Below, piece by piece: positions 1-6,546 of a DNA stretch of 6,620 nucleotides (the stretch's first letter is position 1; each line of letters begins with the position of its first letter). Below the pieces are notes generated by a model. That model saw only the letters and a list, made by a program, of their open reading frames with translations. It searched no databases and was not told the DNA's origin. The position numbers and the translations under genes were made by a program. Origin of the DNA: Methanobacterium sp. (GTDB taxonomy: Archaea; Methanobacteriota; Methanobacteria; Methanobacteriales; Methanobacteriaceae); assembly GCA_009712615.1 (NCBI GenBank), contig WASR01000304.1:1-6620 (forward strand). The letters run 5' to 3'.

Positions 1-48
1 CAAAGCTATTTCAATGTTGTGTGATGAATCTTTTTGAATTCCATGTCT

Positions 49-55
49 AAAAAAA
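49..55 (-). terminator. T-tract terminator after the minD operon
   Basis: On the minus strand a run of seven T lies 22 bases beyond the TAA of the last minD, within an AT-rich stretch. Archaeal intrinsic termination relies on U-tracts without needing a hairpin, so this is a fair end for the five-gene transcript. No stable stem is seen next to it. The remaining bases to the window edge show no supported gene. Confidence 0.4.
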
Positions 56-77
56 TTAATAAATATGTAAAATCTGT

Positions 78-866
78 TTATTCTGGAAGCAGACCTACAA
101 ATTTCTTTATCCTTCCGAGTATACCTTCTTTATCAGGCTCTATAGGTTTGTATTCCTTGTCAAGAAGATCAGCAGCTAACTGCATAACAGCATTGCTTGT
201 TGGAGAAGATGGATTTACCTCGACAATTGATCTTCCAAGCGCCATTGATCTTTCAATTTCCCGATCATAGGGTATCACACCTATCATGGGTATTTCTAGT
301 ATAGATTCTATTTCATTTTCAGATAATAGAAATTTATCATCGTACCACATGTTTAAAACAAAACCCTTAATATCTATGTTCAATTCATTGAACAAAATCC
401 TAATTTTCAGAGCATCAGCTACAGATGGCATTGTGGATTGTGTAACAAGTATGGCTTCTGTGTTCTCAGGCAGTCCCTCAAACACATTGGCATTGATTCC
501 AGATGGTAGATCCATGAGGAAGACCTCACCATAATCTGAGATCTCGTTCATGATCTTGTTCCATGAGATGTAGTTTGGATTGATATGCTTCAAAGTTTCA
601 AAATGAATTCCTGTAGGAACAACACGTGCGCCTTGATTTACTTCATAAACACATTCATCTATGGTTTTATCCCTAACCAGAACATCATGCAGTGTTACAT
701 CTGGATTTAACAAACCTGTTATTACGTCCAAATTTGCCATCACCAGGTCCAGATCCAGCATAACCACTTCTTCACCAAAGAGGGATAATGCCACTCCAAG
801 ATTGAATGTTATTGACGTTCTTCCTACTCCACCCTTACCTGAAGCAAAAGCTATGAATCTTGACAT
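78..866 (-). CDS. minD: MinD/ParA-type ATPase, second tandem copy, with altered Walker A lysine
   Basis: This 262-residue protein belongs to the MinD/ParA (SIMIBI) ATPases, which dimerise on ATP and position other proteins in the cell. Seen: the deviant Walker A motif at residues 10-18 keeps the signature lysine (K11) but has R16 where the family has the catalytic lysine. The D38-L-D40 switch I region, the Walker B-like FLMDLPSG (D119), N172 and a conserved SPTSNAVMQL segment near 221-230 are all present. The C-terminus (about 247-259, GILGRIKKFVGLL) is an amphipathic basic/hydrophobic helix resembling bacterial MinD membrane-targeting sequences. It lies 29 bp after the first minD and is last in the operon. 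The ribosome site is weak (GGTAGA), so it may rely on translation of its neighbour. It is clearly a paralogue of the upstream MinD along its whole length. No MinE or MinC is visible, so the partner is unknown. Family assignment is sure; the cellular role is inferred. Confidence 0.93.
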   Translation of the reverse strand: MSRFIAFASGKGGVGRTSITFNLGVALSLFGEEVVMLDLDLVMANLDVITGLLNPDVTLHDVLVRDKTIDECVYEVNQGARVVPTGIHFETLKHINPNYISWNKIMNEISDYGEVFLMDLPSGINANVFEGLPENTEAILVTQSTMPSVADALKIRILFNELNIDIKGFVLNMWYDDKFLLSENEIESILEIPMIGVIPYDREIERSMALGRSIVEVNPSSPTSNAVMQLAADLLDKEYKPIEPDKEGILGRIKKFVGLLPE

Positions 867-895
867 TTTCTACCAGTTTTGCAATTATTTTTTTA

Positions 896-1675
896 TTATC
901 TTCTTCCAAGAAGGCCTTCAACTAATTTCGAAATAACTCCCTTCTTATCCGGTTCAATAGGCTGGTATTCTTCTCCAATGAGATCCGCTCCCAACTGCAT
1001 TATTGCATTGCTGGTAGGTGATTTGGGATTTTTTATGATTAAAGGTTCTCCAAATGCTGCTGCCCTGCTGACTTCAGGATCATCTGGAATAACTGCTATA
1101 ACAGGTACTTCTAATATTGTTTCAATTTCTGTAATTGTTAAAAAGGTTTTATCATGCTGTTCCCTGTTTATTACAACACCGATTATATCCACGCCTAATT
1201 TGTTTGCAATTATTTTGGTCTTGAGTGCATCACTTATTGATGGAACTTCAGGAGTTGTTACAAGTATCATTTCCTGTGCCGCTGCAATTGCAGCTAATGC
1301 ATCCTTTTCTAGCCCTGCTGGGGCATCAATTAACAAAATGTCCGATGTATCCACCAAAATTTCCAGTGCACTTTCCAATCTATCCATTTTTATTTTCCGC
1401 AGTCCCTCAAGTGAGATTCCTGCTGGAACAACCTTCACTCCTCCAGGCCCTTCATATATTGCATCTTCTATAGACGCTGCACCTGAAAGTACATCGTGTA
1501 ATGTGACTGATTTTCCTTCCATACCTAGGATAAGTTCGAGGTTGGCCATTGCAACATCTGCATCAAGGACTATAGTTTCTTCCCCATATGTCGACAATGC
1601 TACGCCTAAGTTAGCTGTTATCGTTGTCTTTCCAACTCCGCCCTTTCCTGAAGCAACTGTAATAACTCTTGTCAT
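896..1675 (-). CDS. minD: MinD/ParA-type ATPase, first tandem copy, canonical
   Basis: This 259-residue ATPase of the MinD/ParA family has every family motif in its usual form. Residues 10-18 form the deviant Walker [10 protein letters not shown] with both the signature lysine K11 and the Walker lysine K16. D38-A-D40 is the switch I region, D117 lies in the Walker B-like ILLIDAPAG, and N170 is in the place of the adenine-contacting Asn. The last 15 residues ([16 protein letters not shown] region) form an amphipathic helix like the membrane-targeting tail of bacterial MinD, so reversible membrane binding is expected. The length matches the family (about 260). The ATG has an excellent ribosome site, AGGAGGT, five bases upstream, which overlaps the stop codon of the preceding DUF2226-like gene and suggests coupled translation. 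The neighbourhood (sepF, second minD) points to positioning of division or another polar structure. A bacterial-type MinCDE system is not implied, since minC and minE are not in the window. Confidence 0.96.
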   Translation of the reverse strand: MTRVITVASGKGGVGKTTITANLGVALSTYGEETIVLDADVAMANLELILGMEGKSVTLHDVLSGAASIEDAIYEGPGGVKVVPAGISLEGLRKIKMDRLESALEILVDTSDILLIDAPAGLEKDALAAIAAAQEMILVTTPEVPSISDALKTKIIANKLGVDIIGVVINREQHDKTFLTITEIETILEVPVIAVIPDDPEVSRAAAFGEPLIIKNPKSPTSNAIMQLGADLIGEEYQPIEPDKKGVISKLVEGLLGRR

Positions 1676-1680
1676 CTGAT

Positions 1681-1687
1681 ACCTCCT
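1681..1687 (-). promoter_or_regulatory. Strong ribosome binding site of minD overlapping upstream stop codon
   Basis: On the minus strand AGGAGGT sits five bases before the minD ATG. Its first two bases are the last two bases of the TAG that ends the DUF2226-like gene (TAGGAGGT). Ribosomes finishing the upstream gene are therefore placed directly at the minD start, which supports co-translation of the two proteins. Confidence 0.85.
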
Positions 1688-2930
1688 AGCTGATTTCTAC
1701 ATTAACATCAAATTTCTCGACAATTTCAGGATACTTTCTGAAACTCTTCCTGATCTCAATTTGAGACATGTCTACAATCTGTTTTTCTAATTTCATATCA
1801 TCGGAATCTCCCATTATTCTGGAAAGAAATCCCTTAGATTCTGTTTCTATAATAATATTAACATTACCAGTTAATTCTCTGGAATTTTCCAGGAAAACCA
1901 TAACTTCAGCACCCCTTATTCTGGGAATTCCAAGTATGGATTTTTTGATCTTGTTCATGAGTGTGAGTTCTATTTTTTCAACATCCTCATCACTGACAGA
2001 ACCACCTTTATAAGATTCCAGTATGTTTTCAACGTCTTCTTCTTGAATATCCTTTATACCATATTTTTTTAACAATTCTGTACGATCTAAAGGTTCAGAT
2101 TCCATTTCGGGCATTTCTTTGTTTTCACTTTCTTCAAGTGTTAGATCGCTGGATTCATCATTTGAAGAGCTAGTTTCTGATGAAGGTTCTGTTGAATTAT
2201 TTTTTTCTGTTGCGCTGTTATCTGTATTAGGATTAATTTCTGGTTCTAAAGAAGATTCTGTAATTTTTGATTCATTGTCCGGTTCTGGAATTGTTTCAGA
2301 AGGTTCAGGACTTTTAATATCTGTTTTGTCTTCTACTGTTTCAGTGTTGTTTAATGGAAGGTCTTCTGTTTCAAGTTTTGTTGGTGAATCAGATTTAACT
2401 GTTTCTATTGTGTGTCCAGTCACTTTGGGATCAGATTCCTTCTCTTTTTCAGGTTTAGATGCATTAATAAGGTTTGATTCTGTTTCATTCTGTACTTTTT
2501 CAGGCTTTTCAGGCTCTTTTATAGCCTCTGATACTGGTTTAGGTTTGGGAACTGCCTTGGGCTGGGGTTCCGGTACATCAACCATTTTAAGCTCGTCTAT
2601 AATTTTATAGGCTTCAGAACCCAGAACATATGGTTGGTTAATTTCCATTAGGAAGTCTATCTGTGACTCTCGAACATCAAATATTTCTATTAATGTTAAA
2701 TCTTCGTTCATAGCAGATTGAATCTTATTTATTGCATCAGCTCTGGAAAACCTTTCATAAGATGCAGCAATTTCTTTACCATTTTTAAAAAGGATAAAAC
2801 CTTCATCGTCACCTTCAGTAATACGTATGAAACCATTATGATTTTTCATTGATAATTCATTCAATATTTCTTTAAAATCACAATTCTCTGCATAGCTAAC
2901 TTTAGAAGGTCTGGTTATTGGTAAATCCAT
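1686..2930 (-). CDS. DUF2226-like archaeal protein with long acidic linker
   Basis: This 414-residue protein has no known biochemical function. Three parts are visible. Residues 1-118 form a compact domain containing GFIRITEG...[15 protein letters not shown], a beta-hairpin pattern typical of small domains such as DUF4388/PATAN in regulatory proteins. Residues about 119-281 are low-complexity, Pro/Glu/Ser/Thr/Lys-rich and mostly acidic, surely disordered. Residues 282-414 are a second folded domain with a predicted helical start ([10 protein letters not shown]) and strands around AEVMVFLEN and [11 protein letters not shown] recall similar archaeal proteins named DUF2226, but the label is tentative. 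There is no signal peptide or transmembrane segment, so it is cytoplasmic. GGGGGAT lies four bases before the ATG. It sits between sepF and two minD genes, which suggests a scaffold or adaptor linking membrane-bound partners; that role is inferred only from context and shape. Confidence 0.8.
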   Translation of the reverse strand: MDLPITRPSKVSYAENCDFKEILNELSMKNHNGFIRITEGDDEGFILFKNGKEIAASYERFSRADAINKIQSAMNEDLTLIEIFDVRESQIDFLMEINQPYVLGSEAYKIIDELKMVDVPEPQPKAVPKPKPVSEAIKEPEKPEKVQNETESNLINASKPEKEKESDPKVTGHTIETVKSDSPTKLETEDLPLNNTETVEDKTDIKSPEPSETIPEPDNESKITESSLEPEINPNTDNSATEKNNSTEPSSETSSSNDESSDLTLEESENKEMPEMESEPLDRTELLKKYGIKDIQEEDVENILESYKGGSVSDEDVEKIELTLMNKIKKSILGIPRIRGAEVMVFLENSRELTGNVNIIIETESKGFLSRIMGDSDDMKLEKQIVDMSQIEIRKSFRKYPEIVEKFDVNVEIS

Positions 2931-2952
2931 TAATATCCCCCGTAAATAGATT

Positions 2953-2966
2953 AAAATAATAAATAT
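2953..2966 (-). promoter_or_regulatory. Possible internal TATA-like element before the DUF2226-like gene
   Basis: The 83-bp gap between sepF and the DUF2226-like gene is the largest in the operon and contains an AT-rich run, ATATTTATTATTTT on the minus strand, about 22-36 bases before the ATG. It could be an archaeal TATA box, but the predicted transcript start would leave a very short leader. The gap may equally be a plain spacer within one transcript. Confidence 0.22.
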
Positions 2967-3013
2967 GGAAATTGGTTGAAGTTTCTCTCAAAGATATGGA
3001 TATTAGGTAGCTT

Positions 3014-3370
3014 TTACTTCCTTATGAGTTTGATCTCTGGAGGAGTAATTATGATGATGTTCTTACCATTTTTACAGAGAAGTATAGCTTCCCCGCCAGT
3101 TTTATCTCTGAATGCCTTTAATTTCTCACCGGCTAATTTAAATTCTTCTGGACTGTCCCTTTCCAGAGTGCTCATATCCATTATGATGGGATTTTTTTCC
3201 TCTGTAATCTGGCTCAAAGCAAAATCGAAGTCATCAAGGTTCTTAGCCTTCATGAGAATAATTTCATACAAAGAATGTTCAGGAACAATTATGGTTTCCT
3301 GTTCCTCTTTATCCTCATTTTCATCATCTATCCCAATGTTCTTTTTAATTGTATCCAATATATCCTTCAT
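3014..3370 (-). CDS. sepF: SepF-like cell division protein (FtsZ membrane anchor)
   Basis: This 118-residue protein has the layout of archaeal SepF, which tethers FtsZ filaments to the membrane at the division site. Residues 1-13 ([13 protein letters not shown]) form an amphipathic membrane-binding helix. Residues 14-26 are a short acidic linker ([11 protein letters not shown]). Residues 27-118 match the SepF core: [11 protein letters not shown], then [13 protein letters not shown] (compare the bacterial 'VI(V/I)NL..L' strand and turn), a helix [19 protein letters not shown], and the closing strands [21 protein letters not shown], like the bacterial 'vFLLTPenV' end. Work on Methanobrevibacter smithii established SepF as the FtsZ anchor in such archaea. 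Its ATG overlaps the TGA of the DUF1611 gene (ATGA), with AGGGGA nine bases upstream, so the two are probably translated together. No ftsZ lies in the window. Assignment rests on fold pattern, size and helix rather than an alignment run here. Confidence 0.85.
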   Translation of the reverse strand: MKDILDTIKKNIGIDDENEDKEEQETIIVPEHSLYEIILMKAKNLDDFDFALSQITEEKNPIIMDMSTLERDSPEEFKLAGEKLKAFRDKTGGEAILLCKNGKNIIIITPPEIKLIRK

Positions 3371-4425
3371 TTCTTTAGGTCCCCTATATAATCAATAATT
3401 ACATCCAGTAACCTTGAAGCTCCTCCATTCCTCACATCCACTGCAGGTAGCCCGTATTTTTCTTCGAAATTCATGAGTTCAGATTTATCCTTAACATTTC
3501 TCAGATTTATTGATAATCCAACAACACTGGTTGGTTCAACTGCCTCTATTGCACGAACTTCATAATCGATTCCCCTTGGTTCCCTGTAGGGATGATTAGG
3601 TCTGTGACATACAACTGTAGCGTTGGGCATTGCACCTATAAGTATTGCCGTAGATAAACCCCTTGGGTGTGGATTACCCATTTCAGTTATGCTTGATTGA
3701 CCTTCTACAAAAATTATATCCGGTTGTTTGAGTTCTTCCATGTATTTGATGGAACCTATAACTGCAGATGCCACATCCATTACAGAAAGACTTCCCGCCC
3801 TGAAATTCATATCAACAGGTTGTTCAAAACCCATTTCATCCGTAGAAATAACAACAGCATTTAACCCTTTTTCTTTAGCTGCTTGACCCAACATTCTGGT
3901 GGTGGTTCTTTTTCCACATTCCTGTGAGGTTCCTCCAACAAATACAACTGGTGTTTTGTGTTTGTAGCTTAACTTTGGGAGTACTTCTGTGCACATTGGG
4001 GGTGCTGTTCCGAAAATTTTGCGTATAACATCCAATCGTGGACTAATTTCCTTAATCACCACTCCCTTGGAGTCGGCGAATTTGAATATTGATTCATTTT
4101 GAGCGAGTGGAAGGGATCTAAATGAAGTTACAACGTTTTTACCGCTGTCTATTGCTTCAACTGCGTATTTCAAAGCAGATCCTTCTGCTCCTATTGGGAG
4201 CATTATGGCAACACTCTTTGCATCAGTAGTTTCTAAAAGTTCCTTTAAATTTCCTGATACTATGTGGCCACAAAAATTCTGGCCCTGTTTTTCGATGTTA
4301 TCATCTATGAAACCTACCGCTTCTACTCCCTCAAAATTAGAAAATTTTTCTCCACCTCCACCACATCCTATGATGACGAATGGGTTGAGATCTTGGATTT
4401 CTTGAAGAGAAGTTATAAAATACAA
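3367..4425 (-). CDS. DUF1611 family P-loop protein
   Basis: This 352-residue cytoplasmic protein has the two-domain DUF1611 layout. The N-terminal half (about 1-155) has a Rossmann-like start, [13 protein letters not shown], followed by [10 protein letters not shown]. The C-terminal half is a P-loop domain with [13 protein letters not shown] at 164-176 (K172, T174), then [10 protein letters not shown] (236-245) as Walker B region, and [33 protein letters not shown] at 249-281, a family hallmark. Bacterial relatives (DgcN) have been linked to D-glutamate N-acetylation beside the epimerase DgcA, but no epimerase is present here, so the archaeal substrate is unknown. The start is TTG: an AGGAGTGAT ribosome site is ideally placed, and the next in-frame Met is residue 75, after much of the Rossmann-like domain. 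It is the first gene of the minus-strand operon and overlaps sepF by ATGA. The family is confident, the reaction is not. Confidence 0.85.
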   Translation of the reverse strand: MYFITSLQEIQDLNPFVIIGCGGGGEKFSNFEGVEAVGFIDDNIEKQGQNFCGHIVSGNLKELLETTDAKSVAIMLPIGAEGSALKYAVEAIDSGKNVVTSFRSLPLAQNESIFKFADSKGVVIKEISPRLDVIRKIFGTAPPMCTEVLPKLSYKHKTPVVFVGGTSQECGKRTTTRMLGQAAKEKGLNAVVISTDEMGFEQPVDMNFRAGSLSVMDVASAVIGSIKYMEELKQPDIIFVEGQSSITEMGNPHPRGLSTAILIGAMPNATVVCHRPNHPYREPRGIDYEVRAIEAVEPTSVVGLSINLRNVKDKSELMNFEEKYGLPAVDVRNGGASRLLDVIIDYIGDLKK

Positions 4426-4428
4426 TGG

Positions 4429-4437
4429 ATCACTCCT
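4429..4437 (-). promoter_or_regulatory. Ribosome binding site defining a TTG start
   Basis: AGGAGTGAT on the minus strand is nearly the full complement of the archaeal 16S 3' end. Its AGGAG core ends seven bases before the TTG at 4425-4423. No in-frame ATG or GTG fits this site, which fixes the DUF1611 start at TTG. Confidence 0.8.
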
Positions 4438-4464
4438 ATAATTTTTAGTGAATAACTGTGAAAC

Positions 4465-4496
4465 TTAACATTACCTATTTATTTAATAAATGTTAA
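4465..4496. promoter_or_regulatory. Dyad operator candidate in the divergent control region
   Basis: The arms TTAACATT (4465-4472) and AATGTTAA (4489-4496) are perfect 8-bp inverted repeats separated by 16 bp, so their centres are 24 bp apart, a little over two helical turns. Nested inside is a second perfect inverted repeat, ATTTATT-T-AATAAAT (4477-4491). The dyad lies between the two divergent promoters and covers the likely minus-strand TATA region, a fitting place for a dimeric repressor that controls both gene sets. The AT-rich composition makes the inner repeat less telling; the outer arms are the stronger signal. Confidence 0.4.
4478..4488 (-). promoter_or_regulatory. Putative TATA box for the DUF1611-sepF-minD operon
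   Basis: The minus strand reads TATTAAATAAA, with neighbouring A/T, some 55-60 bases before the TTG start. An archaeal transcript starting about 25 bases downstream would begin near 4455 and carry a leader of roughly 30 bases that includes the strong ribosome site. This is the only good candidate upstream of the operon. Confidence 0.38.
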
Positions 4497-4501
4497 ACCA
4501 A

Positions 4502-4510
4502 GATATATAC
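4502..4510 (+). promoter_or_regulatory. Putative TATA box for the Roadblock/LC7 gene
   Basis: GATATATAC is the best archaeal TATA-like match in the divergent region. Transcription would start about 25 bases downstream, near 4530, leaving an 18-20 base leader that carries GGAGG (4537-4541) seven bases before the ATG. It begins six bases after the right arm of the dyad, so a factor bound there would hinder TBP/TFB. Confidence 0.55.
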
Positions 4511-4548
4511 TTTGGGTAGATACTCAATTCTATTGTGGAGGCATTGGT

Positions 4549-4905
4549 ATGGTAGAAATGATAGAAAGAATACTGAAGGATTTAGGAAGGATAAACGGGG
4601 TAAATGGATCATTAGTAGTTGGTAAAGACGGTTTGATTATAGAAAGCGAAGTTCCTGGAGACATTGACTCTGAACTTGTTGCAGCTATGTCATCCGCAGT
4701 TTTTGGTACAGCAGAAAGATCGGCTGAAGAAATGAAACATGAACCATTACAACAAGTAATGATAGAAGGGGAAAAAGGAAAAACATTGATGATAGATGCT
4801 GGAGAAGGAATTTTAGTAGTGATAACAGACATAGAAATAAATCTTGGATTGATCAGGATAGAAATGAGAAGAAGTGCCGAGCGAGTTATTGACATGTTAA
4901 CATAA
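4549..4905 (+). CDS. Roadblock/LC7 domain protein
   Basis: This 118-residue protein is a single Roadblock/LC7 (MglB-like) domain. Visible family features are the opening helix [21 protein letters not shown], the hairpin [39 protein letters not shown], and the following strands [27 protein letters not shown] ahead of a closing helix ([17 protein letters not shown]). The length is typical and there is no signal peptide or membrane segment. Family members dimerise and regulate small Ras-like GTPases (MglA in bacteria) or act in cytoskeletal and polarity complexes. No GTPase gene is next to it, so its partner is elsewhere or it acts differently. The ATG follows GGAGG with seven-base spacing; a second in-frame ATG three codons later is less well placed. 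It is first in the rightward gene set and divergent from the SepF/MinD operon. The domain is sure; the role is open. Confidence 0.92.
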   Translation: MVEMIERILKDLGRINGVNGSLVVGKDGLIIESEVPGDIDSELVAAMSSAVFGTAERSAEEMKHEPLQQVMIEGEKGKTLMIDAGEGILVVITDIEINLGLIRIEMRRSAERVIDMLT

Positions 4906-4947
4906 ATCCCTTGGCGTTTTCTTAAAGTAAATTAAGGGGATGAACAA

Positions 4948-5910
4948 ATGAGAAAACCCTATGTAATATTGATTGGAAGTGCATCAGGTATTGGTAAATC
5001 TACTATAGCCTCTGAATTAGCTAAAGAATTAGGAATCAAACATTTAATTGAAACAGATTTCATTAGAGCCATAGTTCGTGGAATAATAGGTCCAGACTAT
5101 GCACCTTCACTTCATAAATCTTCATTTGATGCATATTTAACATTGAGGGACAAAGAGCGATTTGATGGAGACACAGATTCATTAATTGAAGCTGGCTTTG
5201 AAGATCACGCCTCATTTGTGATTCCTGCTATTGAAAGGGTTATAAGAAGAGCTGTCGATGATTTTGACGATGTGGTAATTGAGGGAGTTCACCTAGTACC
5301 GGGATTCATAGATATCGAGAAGTTCCAGAAGGATGCATCCATCCATTTCTTCGTTTTAACTGCAGACAAAGAAGTTCATAAAGAACGATTTGTTAAAAGG
5401 GCAATGAAGATTAAAAGGGGAGGAAAACATCTTGAGTACTTCAAAGAAAATCGTGTGATTAATGATTACCTGGTTAAAAGTGCAATTGAACATAATATTC
5501 CTGTAATTAACAATCAAACTATTGATAACACTTTGAAACGCATGTTAACACTCATACGTGGAATTTGTAAAGTAATGCTTTTCAAACATTCAGTTGACCA
5601 ACTTGAAGAAGAAACTTCCATCATCCTAGATAAATACGGAGGTAGAATGGTAGATGTTTCATACTTCCTTCCAGGTTTTGGTGAACCACTCAAAAGAAAT
5701 GTTAATGTTTTTGACCCTGTTGAGGCCAAACGGTTCATTGAAAAGTTAGATGAAAATCCTAAACGCAAAAAAGACCTTGAGAATCTCTACAGTTTGTCAG
5801 ACAATGTTCACAGCCATAAGATCTGTGCCCCTGATAAGAAAAGTCTTGAAGCCATGATCAAGGATCTGGATGCTAAAGGTTTGATCTATAGAAAAGAAGA
5901 AAAATCTTAA
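4948..5910 (+). CDS. pgk2: 2-phosphoglycerate kinase family protein (P-loop kinase)
   Basis: In Methanobacteriales, 2-phosphoglycerate kinase phosphorylates 2-phosphoglycerate with ATP to 2,3-bisphosphoglycerate, the precursor of cyclic 2,3-diphosphoglycerate, a cytoplasmic solute and phosphate store. This 320-residue protein carries the kinase core: Walker [11 protein letters not shown] (10-19, K17, S18), then [20 protein letters not shown] and [14 protein letters not shown] (53-66), which match the family pattern 'LGI...I.TD.IRE..R' and 'P.LH.SSF.A', and [12 protein letters not shown] (109-120) as Walker B region. Unlike the family form I recall, it starts directly at the P-loop with no N-terminal ATP-cone region, and has a 110-residue C-terminal extension (about 211-320) that I do not recognise. 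It may thus be a paralogue with another substrate. The ATG follows GGGGATGA; an earlier ATG at 4940 meets a stop after three codons. It lies 42 bp after the Roadblock gene, probably co-transcribed. Family is good, exact substrate less so. Confidence 0.75.
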   Translation: MRKPYVILIGSASGIGKSTIASELAKELGIKHLIETDFIRAIVRGIIGPDYAPSLHKSSFDAYLTLRDKERFDGDTDSLIEAGFEDHASFVIPAIERVIRRAVDDFDDVVIEGVHLVPGFIDIEKFQKDASIHFFVLTADKEVHKERFVKRAMKIKRGGKHLEYFKENRVINDYLVKSAIEHNIPVINNQTIDNTLKRMLTLIRGICKVMLFKHSVDQLEEETSIILDKYGGRMVDVSYFLPGFGEPLKRNVNVFDPVEAKRFIEKLDENPKRKKDLENLYSLSDNVHSHKICAPDKKSLEAMIKDLDAKGLIYRKEEKS

Positions 5911-5915
5911 GGACA

Positions 5916-5929
5916 TTAATATTATTATA
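5916..5929 (+). promoter_or_regulatory. Putative TATA-like element for the ZPR1 gene
   Basis: The 64-bp gap before the ZPR1 gene holds TTAATATTATTATA about 46-59 bases before the start codon. Transcription from it would begin near 5948 and give a leader of about 25 bases including AGGAGAT (5962-5968). Because the upstream gene lacks a clear terminator, readthrough is also possible. Confidence 0.35.
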
Positions 5930-5974
5930 GTACTGAATTTAGAATTAAGTTATTGTAGTTTAGGAGATTTTTAA

Positions 5975-6538
5975 GTGAACAACATAAACACAGACTGTCC
6001 TGTTTGTAAAAGTAGAAATACTCTGGAAATGACCAGTAAAACCGAAGAAATACCCTATTTTGGGGAAATTCTAGAATCTACTATTATTTGTTCGGAATGT
6101 GGTTACAGGCATACAGATACTATCTGTTTAGAACAGAAGGAACCTGTATATTACTCTCTTTTAATAAGTAACGCCAACATAAATGCAAGGGTTGTTAAAT
6201 CTCAGACCGCAACACTAAGCATACCCGAGTTGGGACTAAAAGTTGAACCCGGACCTAAATCACAGGGATATGTTTCGAATGTTGAAGGTGTTTTAAACAG
6301 ATTCGAATCTGCAGTGGAAACAGCAATAGAATGGGCAGAAGAACTTGAAGTAAAGGAAAATGCTCTGAAAATAATTGAAAATATTGAAGATATTAAATCA
6401 GGAGATGGATCTGCAACCTTAATAATCGAAGATCCCTTTGGCCACAGTGTAATACTTCATGATGATGCAAAACACAGAAAATTAACCCAAGAAGAAGTTG
6501 AAAAGTTAAATACTGGTTTTGTTACCATTGATCAGTGA
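5975..6538 (+). CDS. ZPR1-type zinc finger protein
   Basis: This 187-residue protein is an archaeal single-module ZPR1 protein. The zinc site is four cysteines in two pairs, C8-P-V-C11 and C39-S-E-C42, the CxxC-x(27)-CxxC pattern of the ZPR1 finger. It is followed by the beta-rich ZPR1 domain with [32 protein letters not shown] (75-106) and the closing [15 protein letters not shown] (145-159), both family hallmarks. Eukaryotic ZPR1 has two such modules and acts as a chaperone for translation factor eEF1A; a similar role for the archaeal protein is plausible but unproven. Archaeal ZPR1 proteins are about this size. The start is GTG, with GGAG eight bases upstream; the next Met (residue 19) would delete the first CxxC, so GTG is favoured. 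The C-terminus is charged and probably helical. There is no clear functional tie to its neighbours. Confidence 0.92.
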   Translation: MNNINTDCPVCKSRNTLEMTSKTEEIPYFGEILESTIICSECGYRHTDTICLEQKEPVYYSLLISNANINARVVKSQTATLSIPELGLKVEPGPKSQGYVSNVEGVLNRFESAVETAIEWAEELEVKENALKIIENIEDIKSGDGSATLIIEDPFGHSVILHDDAKHRKLTQEEVEKLNTGFVTIDQ

Positions 6539-6546
6539 TTTTTTTT
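6539..6546 (+). terminator. T8 terminator after the ZPR1 gene
   Basis: Eight T follow directly after the ZPR1 stop codon, with a second run of nine T at 6612-6620 at the window edge. Paired or successive T-tracts of this kind are typical archaeal intrinsic terminators. The 65 bases between the two tracts contain no gene that I can support. Confidence 0.55.

Noticed and set aside
78..1675. NifH/BchL-type or chromosome-partition ParA proteins as identity of the two ATPases
   Set aside because: NifH-type proteins need conserved cysteines for an iron-sulfur cluster, and these are absent. The MinD-type DADxxMANL segment, SPTSNA motif and C-terminal amphipathic tail fit MinD better, and no ParB or parS-like site is visible.
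879..1679. 266-codon open frame on the plus strand across minD
   Set aside because: It is antisense to a gene with all MinD motifs. Its FPTPPFPEA stretch is simply the reverse reading of the Walker A codons, and the same pattern recurs antisense to the second minD at 661-936. No ribosome site or family resemblance.
2119..2610. 163-codon Ser/Val-rich open frame on the plus strand
   Set aside because: It mirrors the acidic Glu/Ser/Pro linker of the DUF2226-like gene, whose codon bias leaves the opposite strand free of stops. It has no domain pattern and no ribosome site.
4530..4895. 121-codon open frame on the minus strand
   Set aside because: It is antisense to the Roadblock/LC7 gene, which has a clear domain, TATA box and ribosome site. 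The Ser/Ile/Pro-rich product resembles nothing.
4940..4951. Three-codon ORF (ATG AAC AAA TGA) overlapping the kinase start codon
   Set aside because: The ATG lies inside the GGGGATGA ribosome site, so it cannot be used with that site. Probably a chance result of GATG in the Shine-Dalgarno sequence.
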